IMG/VR virus record: IMGVR_UViG_3300033145_002956
Coordinates: 1 to 51,355 of that record
Strand: one strand, 5' to 3'
From: a virus
DNA length: 51,355 nucleotides
Positions 30,001 through 37,442 of the stretch are shown here, one piece after another; position 1 is the stretch's first letter; every line of letters begins with the position of its first letter. Below the pieces are notes generated by a model, which saw nothing but the letters and a program-made list of their open reading frames with translations, was not told the DNA's origin and made no database searches. A program made the position numbers and the translations under genes.

Positions 30001-30223
30001 TTGTATGGTTTCTTGTCAGGCGTCTTGTCAAGTGTCTTGTCAGGCTACCTGTGAAAGGGCTTGTCAAACCACTGCTGAATACTGTGCAACTCATTGTGAA
30101 ACCACCTGTGAGGCTATGTGCATGACGCATTGTGAGTATTGCGAAACCAGTTGCGAGCTTCAGTGTCAGACTATGTGTGAGGTAGGTCATGAAGGAGTGT
30201 GTGTAAATATAGAACCATATTAG
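27011..30223 (+). CDS. Giant multidomain Cys-repeat appendage protein, 1070 aa
   Basis: Order: N-terminal hydrophobic anchor (2-22); Cys cluster; domain A (about 60-140, WKHDDQIYDVTSVMN...); second Cys-x3 block (about 155-190); InlB-like repeat (LSIHAEEGGTTDPSPGTYY, about 198-270); Ig-like domain; third Cys region; thioredoxin-like domain with ICPPCP and a later STPTTVVFVDG cis-Pro segment (about 453-540); further beta domain; second copy of domain A (about 660-745); another Ig-like domain; final Cys block (about 880-1066) with roughly 46 cysteines, nearly all spaced C-[EQ]-x-x. No other protein here approaches it in size. Predicted virion or surface fibre whose Cys stripes are modified by the radical SAM enzyme encoded 8 bases downstream. 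Confidence 0.75.
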   Translation: MEKKNLAIVGGLGALAAYLYYTRRPCELCETCETSCEFSCQTCEISQDVPDHCGRDNPDWKHDDQIYDVTSVMNSQGYSGYWELDVTMHNGPSIISIYGPEEPPERSDKEKVQSWLSGFDLHRGFCYIDNNYYWLKYPASLTHTPYPPCLTCEVACESSCMESCEVHCQTGCEVSCEADCETACQVGCEISVEPPSPPEKRKLSIHAEEGGTTDPSPGTYYHDPLDVVRVLAIPNSGYIFDHWSLGGSKFYPNPIDVLMDADINLIAYFKEAPSPPCGTEDVPTPPPPEPGTGHVLVTSLEVESVPATTEGGCNTLHYEAVLTNPGSESATHHVEIYLEYGGTSSSIYSQDVTLEPAQTKYLANNIRMCLSGTLTVGMSVTIRVVAENEKSASVVLYPGPTPPPCTTQCEICETPFEICGVIETCGTLETCPTDVCRVSCEIPSEILPPSGIEVWVFSQPEEICPPCPLAARAAQEVASEYNVGFKDIDTFTDEGRVLAEQYNVTSTPTTVVFVDGTVKCRWEGYFSNLKDVLRDCLDQYVSIPGRKVLFYIDGTLVHQAQVSSVLTESAFDECYFAHGGKSGNEELGPPTFAGEKFCFHAHIGGEWGVTYSLFGYTAESGTHTVTAKLVDENGNVLDTCSKTYSIEAPPPEECTIDDDVWKHGDEVYDVTEVMNRNGYDGEWTLSVTMRNGPTGIELFGPTEPPAREELKMIASWQAGYDLHRGFCPKDNNYYWLHYPVELTQISGPTPSSSALSFEGVTITSSGGTHPSDFDVSGRVSNPNAFPVTTTVEACYAVKGGSNETDCDLQTLTVPAHGSSSFSIHLHVTNWCIPPYKCGGSCTVTVTGDKIGDYVSRKFMADGSAEPYEYGGGTGEPPDVWCEMCDVSCEETCEISCQADCEVACQTGCEISCEEECELSCQSACEWCMISCENCEGRCETGCEVACQTSCDVSCEDYCEKACQGACELACEENCEYACQAYCESYCQIGCEVSCETGCMVSCQASCQVSCQATCERACQTTAEYCATHCETTCEAMCMTHCEYCETSCELQCQTMCEVGHEGVCVNIEPY

Positions 30224-30231
30224 GTGATAAG

Positions 30232-32580
30232 ATGAGTGGAAATATTAAAGATTTAGATATAGAGAAAATGAGAAAAAGTCAAAGGTCTGTAGTAAATTTA
30301 GTTGCGTACACTACTGAAGCCTGTAATTTAGCCTGCGACTACTGTCACGAGAAAGGTACGCCTATCTTGATGGCAGATTGCAGTTGGAAACCTATAGAGT
30401 TGCTTGAGGTAGGGGATAAAGTAATGGGTTTAGTTAAAAAGAAGAGTTCAACTGGAAAAAGTGAAAATTGGACTTTTGCTAAAACAGAGGTGGAGGCTAC
30501 TACTTCGAGAATTTCGGATACTCTTGTACTGTCTACAGACAAGGGTGATTTTATTTGTACTCCTGAACATAAGTGGTTAGAGAGGCATCATGGTTATAAA
30601 GAATGCAAGGATTTTGTTGAAGGGCAGTTTATAAAGTATGTTTCTCCTCCTGTTGTTGTCGAGGAAACAGAGAATTATAAACTTGGATGGCTTGTTGGAA
30701 TTATTCTTGGTGATGGAACTGTCTCTTGGTATGACTATGATTATGGAAAGATTCGTAGATTTAGGTTAGCTGTTAAGGATAAGGAAATCATTGAACGTTT
30801 TAAGAATTATATGTGGGATGTTCCTTTCCATGATTTTATTATGAAAACAAGGACTGGTAATCTCTTTGCTATTAGAACGGACATCATATCTTGTGCGGAG
30901 AAAATAAGAGATTTGAGTCGTTTGTGGATAGATGATTTTGATTTCTATAGAGGTTTCTTAGGAGGAATCTATGATGCTGAAGGGTATACAGATGGTTATT
31001 CTATAAGAATTGCGAATAAAGATTCCTATATCCTTTCAAGAATTAGAGAGTGTCTCTCTAAATTAGATTTTATGTATGTTTATGAACCGGCGGAGACTTC
31101 TACTAGTCGTACTCCTAAAATACGAGTACTTGGAGGTATGGCACAGAATGTAAGGTTTATTGCTTTGGCTAATCCTTCTATTGGTAGGAAACGTCAGGTA
31201 CTTGAGGGTAAGCAAGTGCATGGCAATGCTCAAGTTTTAGGGCTTAGAGAGGGTGAGAAACAGAGGGTGTACAATATTATGACTGGAACGGGTAACTATG
31301 TTGCTGGAGGTCTAGTATCCAAGAACTGTTTTGTTCCTAAAAAGAAGAATCCTAAAAGCATGGATAACAAAACAGGGGAAGCTATGGTTGATTTTCTAAT
31401 AAAAAATTCTGGTGCTGAAAAAAGAGTTTCCATTGCTTTCTTTGGTGGCGAACCCTTACTTAACTTTGGGCTTATAAAACATGTCGTTAATTATGGTAGT
31501 AGAAAGGCAAAGGAAGCTGGGAAAGTTATGAATTTCTCGGCGACTACGAATGGAACGTTATTTGCTCTAAAACCTGAAATACTTAAATATTGGGAAGAAC
31601 ATAAGCTTGGTGTTCTCCTTTCTATAGATGGATGCGAACAAACCCACAACCTTCATAGAAAGACTAAGGATGGAGAAGGTAGCTGGAAATTGGCTATCCA
31701 GTGTATTCCTACACTCAGACGTTATCTTAAAATGTTTACAGTTAGAGTTACATACTTCCCAGATCACTTCGATCTTCTTGAAGATATTATGGCTCTCATG
31801 AAGCTCGGTGCTCCTAATATTGCTGTTGTTCCTGTGGCTGAGGCTGATTTTGATAATCCAGAGACTTGGTCTAAAGTCGAGAAGATGTACTGGGATCTTG
31901 CGAAAGTTTTTGTTTCTCTTGCTCGAAATGATTGTATTCTTCCTCTTTCCTTTGAGAGAAAGATGTTACTTGATATGTGGAGAATCAGGCACGGTGGCTC
32001 TCGTAAAAGAGGTCCCTGTGGAGCTGGTAAGGGAATGCTTGGAATTTCAACTGAAGGAATAGCGTACCCATGTCACAGATTCGTGGCTCAGGATAAGTAT
32101 AGACTTGGAGACGTTTTCAATGGTATTGATCCTGTAAAGAGGGCAGAGTTTTTGCAGATAAATCAGGATAAAATAAAAGGTGATCTTGAAGACTGTGCTA
32201 TGTGTAGAGCCTTTGAAGTCTGTGGTGGCAGTTGCATCGCTAACAATAATGTGTGGTGTGATAGCATGTACCAGAGTGTTGGAGGTCACTGTAAGATTAT
32301 TAGACTGAGATATGATATATGTAATTATATATATAATCTTTTGGTCTATAAAGAAAAGAATTCTGCTTTAATCAATTATCTTACTACTCATAGCAATATG
32401 GGGAGGAGAATGATAGGTGGACAGGGTAAGGGACAGCCTAAACGACCACCATATCCACAAAATATAAATACTCCAAAGACTATAGATGAGTCTATACGTC
32501 TAATAAAAGAGGGGCTCAAGACAGCTCCTCCTGACATAAAGGAGAAATTAAAAAGAGAACTAAATTTGGAGGTTAAATAA
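30232..32580 (+). CDS. Radical SAM/SPASM peptide maturase, intein-containing
   Basis: 782 aa precursor, about 454 aa after splicing. The radical SAM motif starts as CNLACDY and its third Cys is split by the intein; splicing restores CNLACDYCF, the classic CxxxCxxC. Then FFGGEPLLNF (the GGE SAM-binding motif) and a SPASM C-terminus with CGAGKGML...YPCHRF...CAMCRAFEVCGGSC and further Cys for auxiliary clusters. Enzymes of this layout (anSME, SCIFF and CXXX-repeat maturases) modify ribosomal peptides, often making thioether links at Cys. Three Cys-repeat proteins lie immediately upstream, making them obvious substrates. ATG 30232 follows TAGGTGATAAG. It acts in the cytoplasm under anoxic conditions. 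Confidence 0.9.
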   Translation: MSGNIKDLDIEKMRKSQRSVVNLVAYTTEACNLACDYCHEKGTPILMADCSWKPIELLEVGDKVMGLVKKKSSTGKSENWTFAKTEVEATTSRISDTLVLSTDKGDFICTPEHKWLERHHGYKECKDFVEGQFIKYVSPPVVVEETENYKLGWLVGIILGDGTVSWYDYDYGKIRRFRLAVKDKEIIERFKNYMWDVPFHDFIMKTRTGNLFAIRTDIISCAEKIRDLSRLWIDDFDFYRGFLGGIYDAEGYTDGYSIRIANKDSYILSRIRECLSKLDFMYVYEPAETSTSRTPKIRVLGGMAQNVRFIALANPSIGRKRQVLEGKQVHGNAQVLGLREGEKQRVYNIMTGTGNYVAGGLVSKNCFVPKKKNPKSMDNKTGEAMVDFLIKNSGAEKRVSIAFFGGEPLLNFGLIKHVVNYGSRKAKEAGKVMNFSATTNGTLFALKPEILKYWEEHKLGVLLSIDGCEQTHNLHRKTKDGEGSWKLAIQCIPTLRRYLKMFTVRVTYFPDHFDLLEDIMALMKLGAPNIAVVPVAEADFDNPETWSKVEKMYWDLAKVFVSLARNDCILPLSFERKMLLDMWRIRHGGSRKRGPCGAGKGMLGISTEGIAYPCHRFVAQDKYRLGDVFNGIDPVKRAEFLQINQDKIKGDLEDCAMCRAFEVCGGSCIANNNVWCDSMYQSVGGHCKIIRLRYDICNYIYNLLVYKEKNSALINYLTTHSNMGRRMIGGQGKGQPKRPPYPQNINTPKTIDESIRLIKEGLKTAPPDIKEKLKRELNLEVK
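30343..31326 (+). other. Intein in the radical SAM gene (328 aa)
   Basis: Begins with Cys (CHEKGTPILMAD) and ends ...AGGLVSKN before Cys+1 (CFVPKK). The block B-like CTPEHKWLE is present. Two LAGLIDADG-type motifs (LGWLVGIILGDGT and RGFLGGIYDAEGY) indicate a homing endonuclease. The usual penultimate His is replaced by Lys. Insertion is exactly at the third Cys of the [4Fe-4S] motif, so the enzyme is inactive until splicing. Confidence 0.93.
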
Positions 32581-32581
32581 A

Positions 32582-33010
32582 ATGGTAAATTGTGTAGCGA
32601 ATGACTTCAAAGGTGAAGGCTCGGTAATTTACTACAGTGGAGAAGGTTCAAGTCCTGCTCTTGATTGGTATGCTGAGCAAACTGGTAAAGATTGGCAGCT
32701 TACGGTGGATTATAGACAAGTGCTGGAGTTTCGTTACTATGGTACTTCAGAGCCCCCAGAGAGAGATTTAAGTCTCCAAGTCATGGATTGGCAGGCTGGA
32801 TATATGTGGGGTAGATTTCAGGTGAATCAGTATTGTGAAAAAGATCCCAATGGAGGTTATTATTACTTGGTGAAATATGCGGCAACGCTTGAAGAGGTTA
32901 CTGTTCCTCCTGTTCCTCCTGTTCCTGATGAGATGAAGTACATAATTGCTGCAATATTGATAGGAGGAGTTGCATTGATGGCTTATAACTCTTTAAAGAA
33001 GGAGGTCTGA
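32582..33010 (+). CDS. Domain-A protein with C-terminal membrane helix, 142 aa
   Basis: The body (residues 4-105: EGSVIYYSGEGSSPALDW, YYGTSEPPERDLS, WQAGYMWGRFQVNQYCEKDP) is a third version of the domain found twice in the 1070-aa protein. A Pro-Val hinge and a C-terminal helix YIIAAILIGGVALMAYN follow. Presumably a membrane-anchored partner of the large appendage protein. The ribosome site lies at the end of the radical SAM gene. Confidence 0.62.
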   Translation: MVNCVANDFKGEGSVIYYSGEGSSPALDWYAEQTGKDWQLTVDYRQVLEFRYYGTSEPPERDLSLQVMDWQAGYMWGRFQVNQYCEKDPNGGYYYLVKYAATLEEVTVPPVPPVPDEMKYIIAAILIGGVALMAYNSLKKEV

Positions 33011-33013
33011 TAA

Positions 33014-33865
33014 ATGGTGCTGTGGTGCGTTCCTGATGATTTTAAAGGTGTCGGAAAAGCCGATTATTTCTCTGGTAGTGGTAGGAGTGCTTCTTTAGAT
33101 TGGTGGTCTGAGCAAACAGGTAAAGAATTTGAGCTTACGGTAGATTACACTCAGGTCTTGGACATTGTTTATTATGGAACAGATTGTCCTCCAGAGAGAG
33201 ATTTTAGTGATCAGATCAATGATTGGCTCAGCGGTCATATGTGGGGGAGATACCAAGTTAATGACCGATGCGAAAAAGATGAAAATGGAGGGTATTTCTA
33301 CTGGGTTAAATATAAAGCAGAGTTATATGAGCTTGAGCCTACGCCTCCCCGTTTTAGAATGGAGTGTAAGTTGCTTCCCTTAGTGCCGAACGCAATTTAT
33401 AATCTATCTGCTAAAATATCTGAATTTGTATATAATCTACTCCAGAAAGTTACACCTTTGGGCTTTACTATTGAAAATTGCTATGTGGAGAATAGTACTC
33501 TCTATGTAGATTTTAAAGAGGAAGGTAGTCCAATTGGTTGGGCTGTGGTAGCTATTGTAATTGCTGTATGTGCTGCTTTTGGTATTGCAGTTGTCTCTTG
33601 GAAGGGTATTGTAGGTGAGAGAGAGATGACAAAAAGGCAGACTGCTCTCCAAGATTTTTGGGATGCTCGTTATCAAGCTCTTATAGGTGAGGGTGTCGAT
33701 CCTGAAACTGCTGCGAGGCTAGCAACTGATGCATCGGAAGCGGTGAAACAAGAGCAGGAGAAGGAGAATTGGACGAAGTATCTTATGTATGGCGTGCTTG
33801 CCATTGTTGGTATTATAGCTGTGAAATATTTGGTGATTCCAATGCTTGAACATAGAGGTGATTGA
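33014..33865 (+). CDS. Domain-A protein with two membrane helices, 283 aa
   Basis: N-terminal domain A (about 5-110: GKADYFSGSGRSASLDWWSE, YYGTDCPPERDFS, GRYQVNDRCEKDENGG), a beta segment, a membrane helix (GWAVVAIVIAVCAAFGIAVV, about 175-195), a charged helical loop, and a second membrane helix near the C-terminus (YLMYGVLAIVGIIAVKYLVI). Looks like a base or anchor for the appendage. Starts three bases after the preceding gene. Confidence 0.6.
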   Translation: MVLWCVPDDFKGVGKADYFSGSGRSASLDWWSEQTGKEFELTVDYTQVLDIVYYGTDCPPERDFSDQINDWLSGHMWGRYQVNDRCEKDENGGYFYWVKYKAELYELEPTPPRFRMECKLLPLVPNAIYNLSAKISEFVYNLLQKVTPLGFTIENCYVENSTLYVDFKEEGSPIGWAVVAIVIAVCAAFGIAVVSWKGIVGEREMTKRQTALQDFWDARYQALIGEGVDPETAARLATDASEAVKQEQEKENWTKYLMYGVLAIVGIIAVKYLVIPMLEHRGD

Positions 33866-33866
33866 T

Positions 33867-34418
33867 TTGGCTGAACTCTATTGGGGAGAAAGAGAAGCAA
33901 AAGTAAATATTGCACAGGAACTCGCTAAGATGGGAATAACGATGACATTTATCTGGTTTGCTGAGTGGCTCTATCGTAGGATTTCATCGCCTGTATCGTC
34001 TGGTATGTCTTGTTCTGTAGCTTCTCAGTTTCCTCTAGATTCGCCTTACAATCATTTAGAACCTGTGGTTGGTGTATCCTCTCTCCAGGATGTAGCTAAT
34101 TATATGTCAACATTAAAGTATCATAGAGATCCTTTCTTCAAAGATTACTATCAACCTGTTCATGTAACTATGGAGAAGGGTACAGGCGATTGTGAAGATA
34201 TGGCTATTGTTGCTGGTAGTCTCGTGCAGTCCTTAGGTATTACACCTTCATTTGCGTATCTTTACAACCCTGATGAGCTAGAGGGACATACTGTGGCATA
34301 TTGTATTTATGATGGCTATTTATGGATTTTCTCTAATAATAAAACTTATGTCCTTGAAGCTGAGAGGGTAAGTAGTCTTGTGGATATTTTTGATTATCAG
34401 TGTGTGGAGGTGCTTTAG
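33867..34418 (+). CDS. Transglutaminase-like cysteine protein, 183 aa
   Basis: TTG start after AGAGGTGATTGA. KGTGDCEDMAIVAGSL provides a predicted catalytic Cys (about 109) and EGHTVAYC a His (about 141); an Asp follows near residue 150 (IYDGYLW). This is the Cys-His-Asp order of transglutaminase/protease-fold enzymes. An N-terminal hydrophobic segment (GITMTFIWFAEWLY) may anchor it. It could crosslink or process the appendage proteins encoded around it, or cleave host wall material. Confidence 0.68.
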   Translation: MAELYWGEREAKVNIAQELAKMGITMTFIWFAEWLYRRISSPVSSGMSCSVASQFPLDSPYNHLEPVVGVSSLQDVANYMSTLKYHRDPFFKDYYQPVHVTMEKGTGDCEDMAIVAGSLVQSLGITPSFAYLYNPDELEGHTVAYCIYDGYLWIFSNNKTYVLEAERVSSLVDIFDYQCVEVL

Positions 34419-34661
34419 ATGCCTATTGATCCAAAGCAGATAAGAGAGGTTGCGAAAAAATATGAGAAGGATAGTAATGGAATTACCCTAAAGGAAATGG
34501 TCTGGTGGCTTGTCGATAAGCGTGAAGAGACGGTAAATACTATGAATGTCTTGAGTGTTGCGGTGTCGAAGAATACTACAGCTATCGTGTATCTGAAGTG
34601 GGTAGTAGGATTTATTATAACGGGCTTAGTTGGAGCTTGGGTATATATTTTTGCGAGGTGA
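34419..34661 (+). CDS. Small tail-anchored protein, holin/XhlA-like layout, 80 aa
   Basis: A charged helical N-terminus and a C-terminal hydrophobic helix (YLKWVVGFIITGLVGAWVYIF), the layout of XhlA-type phage proteins. It follows the transglutaminase-like gene with GGAGGTGCTTTAG as ribosome site. Function in lysis or membrane anchoring is conjecture. Confidence 0.55.
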   Translation: MPIDPKQIREVAKKYEKDSNGITLKEMVWWLVDKREETVNTMNVLSVAVSKNTTAIVYLKWVVGFIITGLVGAWVYIFAR

Positions 34662-34882
34662 TAAAAACGGAGTCTAAAGATTTGTTACTTCTCGGTGTTC
34701 TTGCAGTTGTGGGATATTTAGTCTATAAAAATATCTCAAAATCTTCGGCTTCTGGATTAGGTCTTGGTGGAAGAGGTAGAGCTGGGATGCCTAAGACAGA
34801 GGCGGAGCGTGTTGCTACGCATTTGAGTCGTTATGGAACAACTCAGTTGCCTCCGAGAGGTTCTGGACTATTGAGAAGATAA
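34658..34882 (+). CDS. Single-span membrane protein with basic tail, 74 aa
   Basis: GTG overlapping the preceding stop. Helix LLLLGVLAVVGYLVYKNI near the N-terminus, then Gly/Arg-rich GLGLGGRGRAG and a basic C-terminus (PRGSGLLRR). Last gene of the appendage operon before a new TATA box. Confidence 0.55.
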   Translation: MIKTESKDLLLLGVLAVVGYLVYKNISKSSASGLGLGGRGRAGMPKTEAERVATHLSRYGTTQLPPRGSGLLRR

Positions 34883-34892
34883 ATATTTAAGT
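34881..34892 (+). promoter_or_regulatory. TATA box of the second fibre pair, leaderless
   Basis: AAATATTTAAGT is centred about 27 bases before ATG 34914, with no ribosome site near that ATG. Supports transcription of 34914-37272 as a separate unit. Confidence 0.6.
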
Positions 34893-34913
34893 AGGGAAAT
34901 GAGAGATATTGTT

Positions 34914-35375
34914 ATGTTTCGCAGAAGAGACTGGGCTTCATTGATTATACAGGCAGAGTTAACAGGTAAAAAAATAGCTGAAGCTGGGAGTGTTCAGTAT
35001 GAAACTGTTGTTAGGGAAAAGCCAAAAACTACAGAAATTTATGCTCAGAAAGACCTTACTCTTGATAGTAACTCAGTTTTTGTCGATGTCAAAGGATATG
35101 GGAAGGTTCATGAAATATTTTTAATGACAGATAGCCAGAACTACAAAATTTATGTCAATGTTGATGGAAAAGATCTTTATGATGATACTTATTCTCATTT
35201 AAGAGAAATGAGTAGATTCTTAAATGAGATCGGAACGAGAACAAGTGGCTCTTATTATATTCTTTCAATTGTAGATATTCCTTTCTCTACATCTTTATAT
35301 ATTCGTGTTGAACCTTCTGAGTCTATCGTTTTTAAAGAGGTCTCAATAAAGTATGAGGTAGGTAATAGTGTCTAA
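34914..35375 (+). CDS. Fibre-base protein, paralogue of the 24.5 kb C-terminal domain, 153 aa
   Basis: ATG 34914 suits a leaderless start; ATG 34899 is an alternative. The C-terminal 100 residues (NYKIYVNVDGKDLYDDTYSH ... VSIKYEVGN) match the last 110 residues of the 24488 protein. This copy lacks the membrane helix and Cys repeats. Beta-rich, probably a fibre or baseplate element. Confidence 0.62.
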   Translation: MFRRRDWASLIIQAELTGKKIAEAGSVQYETVVREKPKTTEIYAQKDLTLDSNSVFVDVKGYGKVHEIFLMTDSQNYKIYVNVDGKDLYDDTYSHLREMSRFLNEIGTRTSGSYYILSIVDIPFSTSLYIRVEPSESIVFKEVSIKYEVGNSV

Positions 35376-36046
35376 CGTCAATGATATAAATACAGATGCT
35401 TCTGGAGACATCCAAGTCGATGTTAAAACTATGCCTTCTATTTCTGTAGCTACTGGTGTGGTTAAGGTTTCTAAAATTTTATCTACCTCTCCTGTTACTG
35501 GTACGGTCTCTGTTGGAAATATTAATTTAGATGCTTCCTCCGATGTTCAGGTCGATGTTAAAACTATGCCTACTGTGAATGCTACGGGATATGTCACGGT
35601 CAAAAGTCTCTGTTGGAAATATTAATTTAGATGCTTCCTCTGATGTTCAGGTCGATGTTAAAACTATGCCTACTGTGAATGCTACGGGATATGTCACTGT
35701 AAAGAACTTCCCAGCTACTCAAACTGTAAGTGGTAGTGTGTCTCTAGTGGGAACTTCTCCAGTGGATGCAGATATTCAGCCTTTGTCTTCTATAAAAACA
35801 GGTCAGATTACTGTAGGAGCTACAACCTCAAAAGCTCTTACTTCCTCGTGTACTTCCAAGTGTGTTTCTGTAGAGCCTCATTCTGCAAATACTGGAAAGG
35901 TGTATGTTGGTGGGGATTCTTCGGTGACTACATCTACAGGTTGGGAACTCGTAGCACCTATTTCGTTTGATGTCGATAATGCTAGCAAGATCTATGTCAT
36001 AGCAAACCAAGCAAATCAGAAAGTTTGTTGGGCGGTGTTGGGATGA
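35368..36046 (+). CDS. Fibre-type repeat protein interrupted by a -1 frameshift
   Basis: GTG 35368 overlaps the previous stop. The opening frame stops at 35625 within a duplicated stretch. A -1 shift at GTCAAAAGTC (about 35600) restores the frame that continues VSVGNINLDASSDVQVDVKT to the stop at 36044-36046. The full protein would be about 226 aa of short repeated strands (NINLDASSDVQVDVKTMPT) and a C-terminal domain shared with the 25143 protein. The ~100-bp duplication overlaps the shift site, so slippage or recombination may switch the fibre on and off. Confidence 0.6.
35507..35701 (+). repeat. Tandem duplication in the second fibre gene
   Basis: About 96 bases from GTCTCTGTTGGAAATATT (35507-35602) are repeated at 35606-35701 with a couple of substitutions. 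The spacing is not a multiple of three in the given sequence, which is the cause of the frameshift. Confidence 0.8.
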
Positions 36047-37272
36047 CACGAATAACTCATGGTTTTCATAACGATCATGCTAAACTCAAGCATCTCCTTT
36101 GGTCTGAGGCAGGGCATGTCTTTGACACTGATGTGGATTTCAATTCACAGAAAATCTATTTAGATCAGACAAACCTACCAAACACATATATCTGGGAAGA
36201 TGGTACAAATCCTATCTTCAATTTCGACACTGGAGATCAGCTTGTGTACGATATATCTGCTAATCAGTTTTTATTTAAGATTGGTGGTACTACTGAATTA
36301 TCTTTGAGTTCTACTGAGTTGAATCTTTATACCAACAATATAAGGATAGATGGAGATGCACAAGAGGGACATATTCAGATAGGTGGAGGTTATAGATGGA
36401 TTGGTCTAAAAACGAGGAATAATGGTTATTCATGGGCATTTGGTGATGACGCTAATGAAACTCTCCAGATTTCAAAATATGATCATGGAATCTCTACTTG
36501 GGATTGGGGAGTAATCGCAATAGCTTCGTCTACAGGAAATGTACAGATTAAACATAATTTAAAAGTTTTGGGAAATTTAAATATGGATAATAGAAATATT
36601 GACGATGTTGCCTCTATAGATGGCGGAGGAGATGCTGTTGTTTTTGATGATAATATTCAAATCTTAAGGAATGGTGCAACTTTAATTCTTAAAACATCAA
36701 CACAAGATGGTGCTGACCGCCCACGAATTAAATTCGACAATAACAACCAAGGATATTTTTATGGCGATGATCATGCAAAACAGGTATTCGGGTTTGTATC
36801 AGGATTTTCAGGAACTCGAACGTATGATGCTGAAGTTAGGATACATGGCAAAGCTACAACCAGTTGGGGGAAATATCTTCAATTAACGCATGATGGGGCG
36901 GATGGAATTATAGGAACAGATGCAGGAGACATAAAATTTGATCCTGCTGGGGATATTAATATAAATGACAATCTAATCAAAGACCCAACGTTCGTAAGAG
37001 TCGGTGTATCAGCAAATCATACAACATCAGGAGAAACATTTATTGGTTGTGATTCAAGTGGTGGTTCTTTTACTATCACTCTTGCTACAGCAGATTGTAT
37101 ATCGGGTCGTGTGATAATAATAAAAGATGAGGCAGGGTCAGCAAATACATATCCCATTACAATAGCTACTGAGGGAACAGAAACTATAGATGGTGACAAT
37201 GACATATCCTTAGCTGGAAATTATAGTTCATGCAGACTCTATTCAGATGGTTCAAATTGGCATGCTTTTTAA
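36043..37272 (+). CDS. Large fibre or receptor-binding protein, 409 aa
   Basis: ATG 36043 follows GCGGTGTTGGG; the N-terminus THGFHNDHAKLKHLLWSEAG resembles an attachment segment of other viral fibres. The body is beta-rich with many Asp/Asn/Gly turns (HIQIGGGYRWIGLKTRNNGY, GDIKFDPAGDININDNLIKD), ending in a compact domain (LATADCISGRVIIIKDEAGS ... SCRLYSDGSNWHAF) typical of phage fibre tips. Likely the main adhesin of the second fibre. Confidence 0.68.
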   Translation: MTRITHGFHNDHAKLKHLLWSEAGHVFDTDVDFNSQKIYLDQTNLPNTYIWEDGTNPIFNFDTGDQLVYDISANQFLFKIGGTTELSLSSTELNLYTNNIRIDGDAQEGHIQIGGGYRWIGLKTRNNGYSWAFGDDANETLQISKYDHGISTWDWGVIAIASSTGNVQIKHNLKVLGNLNMDNRNIDDVASIDGGGDAVVFDDNIQILRNGATLILKTSTQDGADRPRIKFDNNNQGYFYGDDHAKQVFGFVSGFSGTRTYDAEVRIHGKATTSWGKYLQLTHDGADGIIGTDAGDIKFDPAGDININDNLIKDPTFVRVGVSANHTTSGETFIGCDSSGGSFTITLATADCISGRVIIIKDEAGSANTYPITIATEGTETIDGDNDISLAGNYSSCRLYSDGSNWHAF

Positions 37273-37286
37273 ATGAGGTGAAAAAT

Positions 37287-37442
37287 ATGGAAAATACAAA
37301 AGATATGAAATATAGGATAGATAGTGTAGGAACGAACAAGAATTTAAATGCATACATAGATGTACCCAAACTTAACCTGCAAACGAACAGCATGAGGTTC
37401 TACAACTCCAAAGGTGAGTGTGTTGGAACTCTACATAGATGA
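37287..37442 (+). CDS. Small hypothetical protein, 51 aa
   Basis: ATG after AATGAGGTGAAAAAT. Soluble; the sequence MKYRIDSVGTNKNLNAYIDV ... YNSKGECVGTLHR looks beta-rich. It overlaps the next gene by 23 bases. Unknown. Confidence 0.55.
   Translation: MENTKDMKYRIDSVGTNKNLNAYIDVPKLNLQTNSMRFYNSKGECVGTLHR

Noticed and set aside
29762-30190. 142-codon open frame on the minus strand, opposite the Cys-repeat region
   Set aside because: Its Thr/Leu/Phe-rich repeated translation mirrors the C-[EQ]-x-x repeats read backwards; no ribosome site and no promoter.
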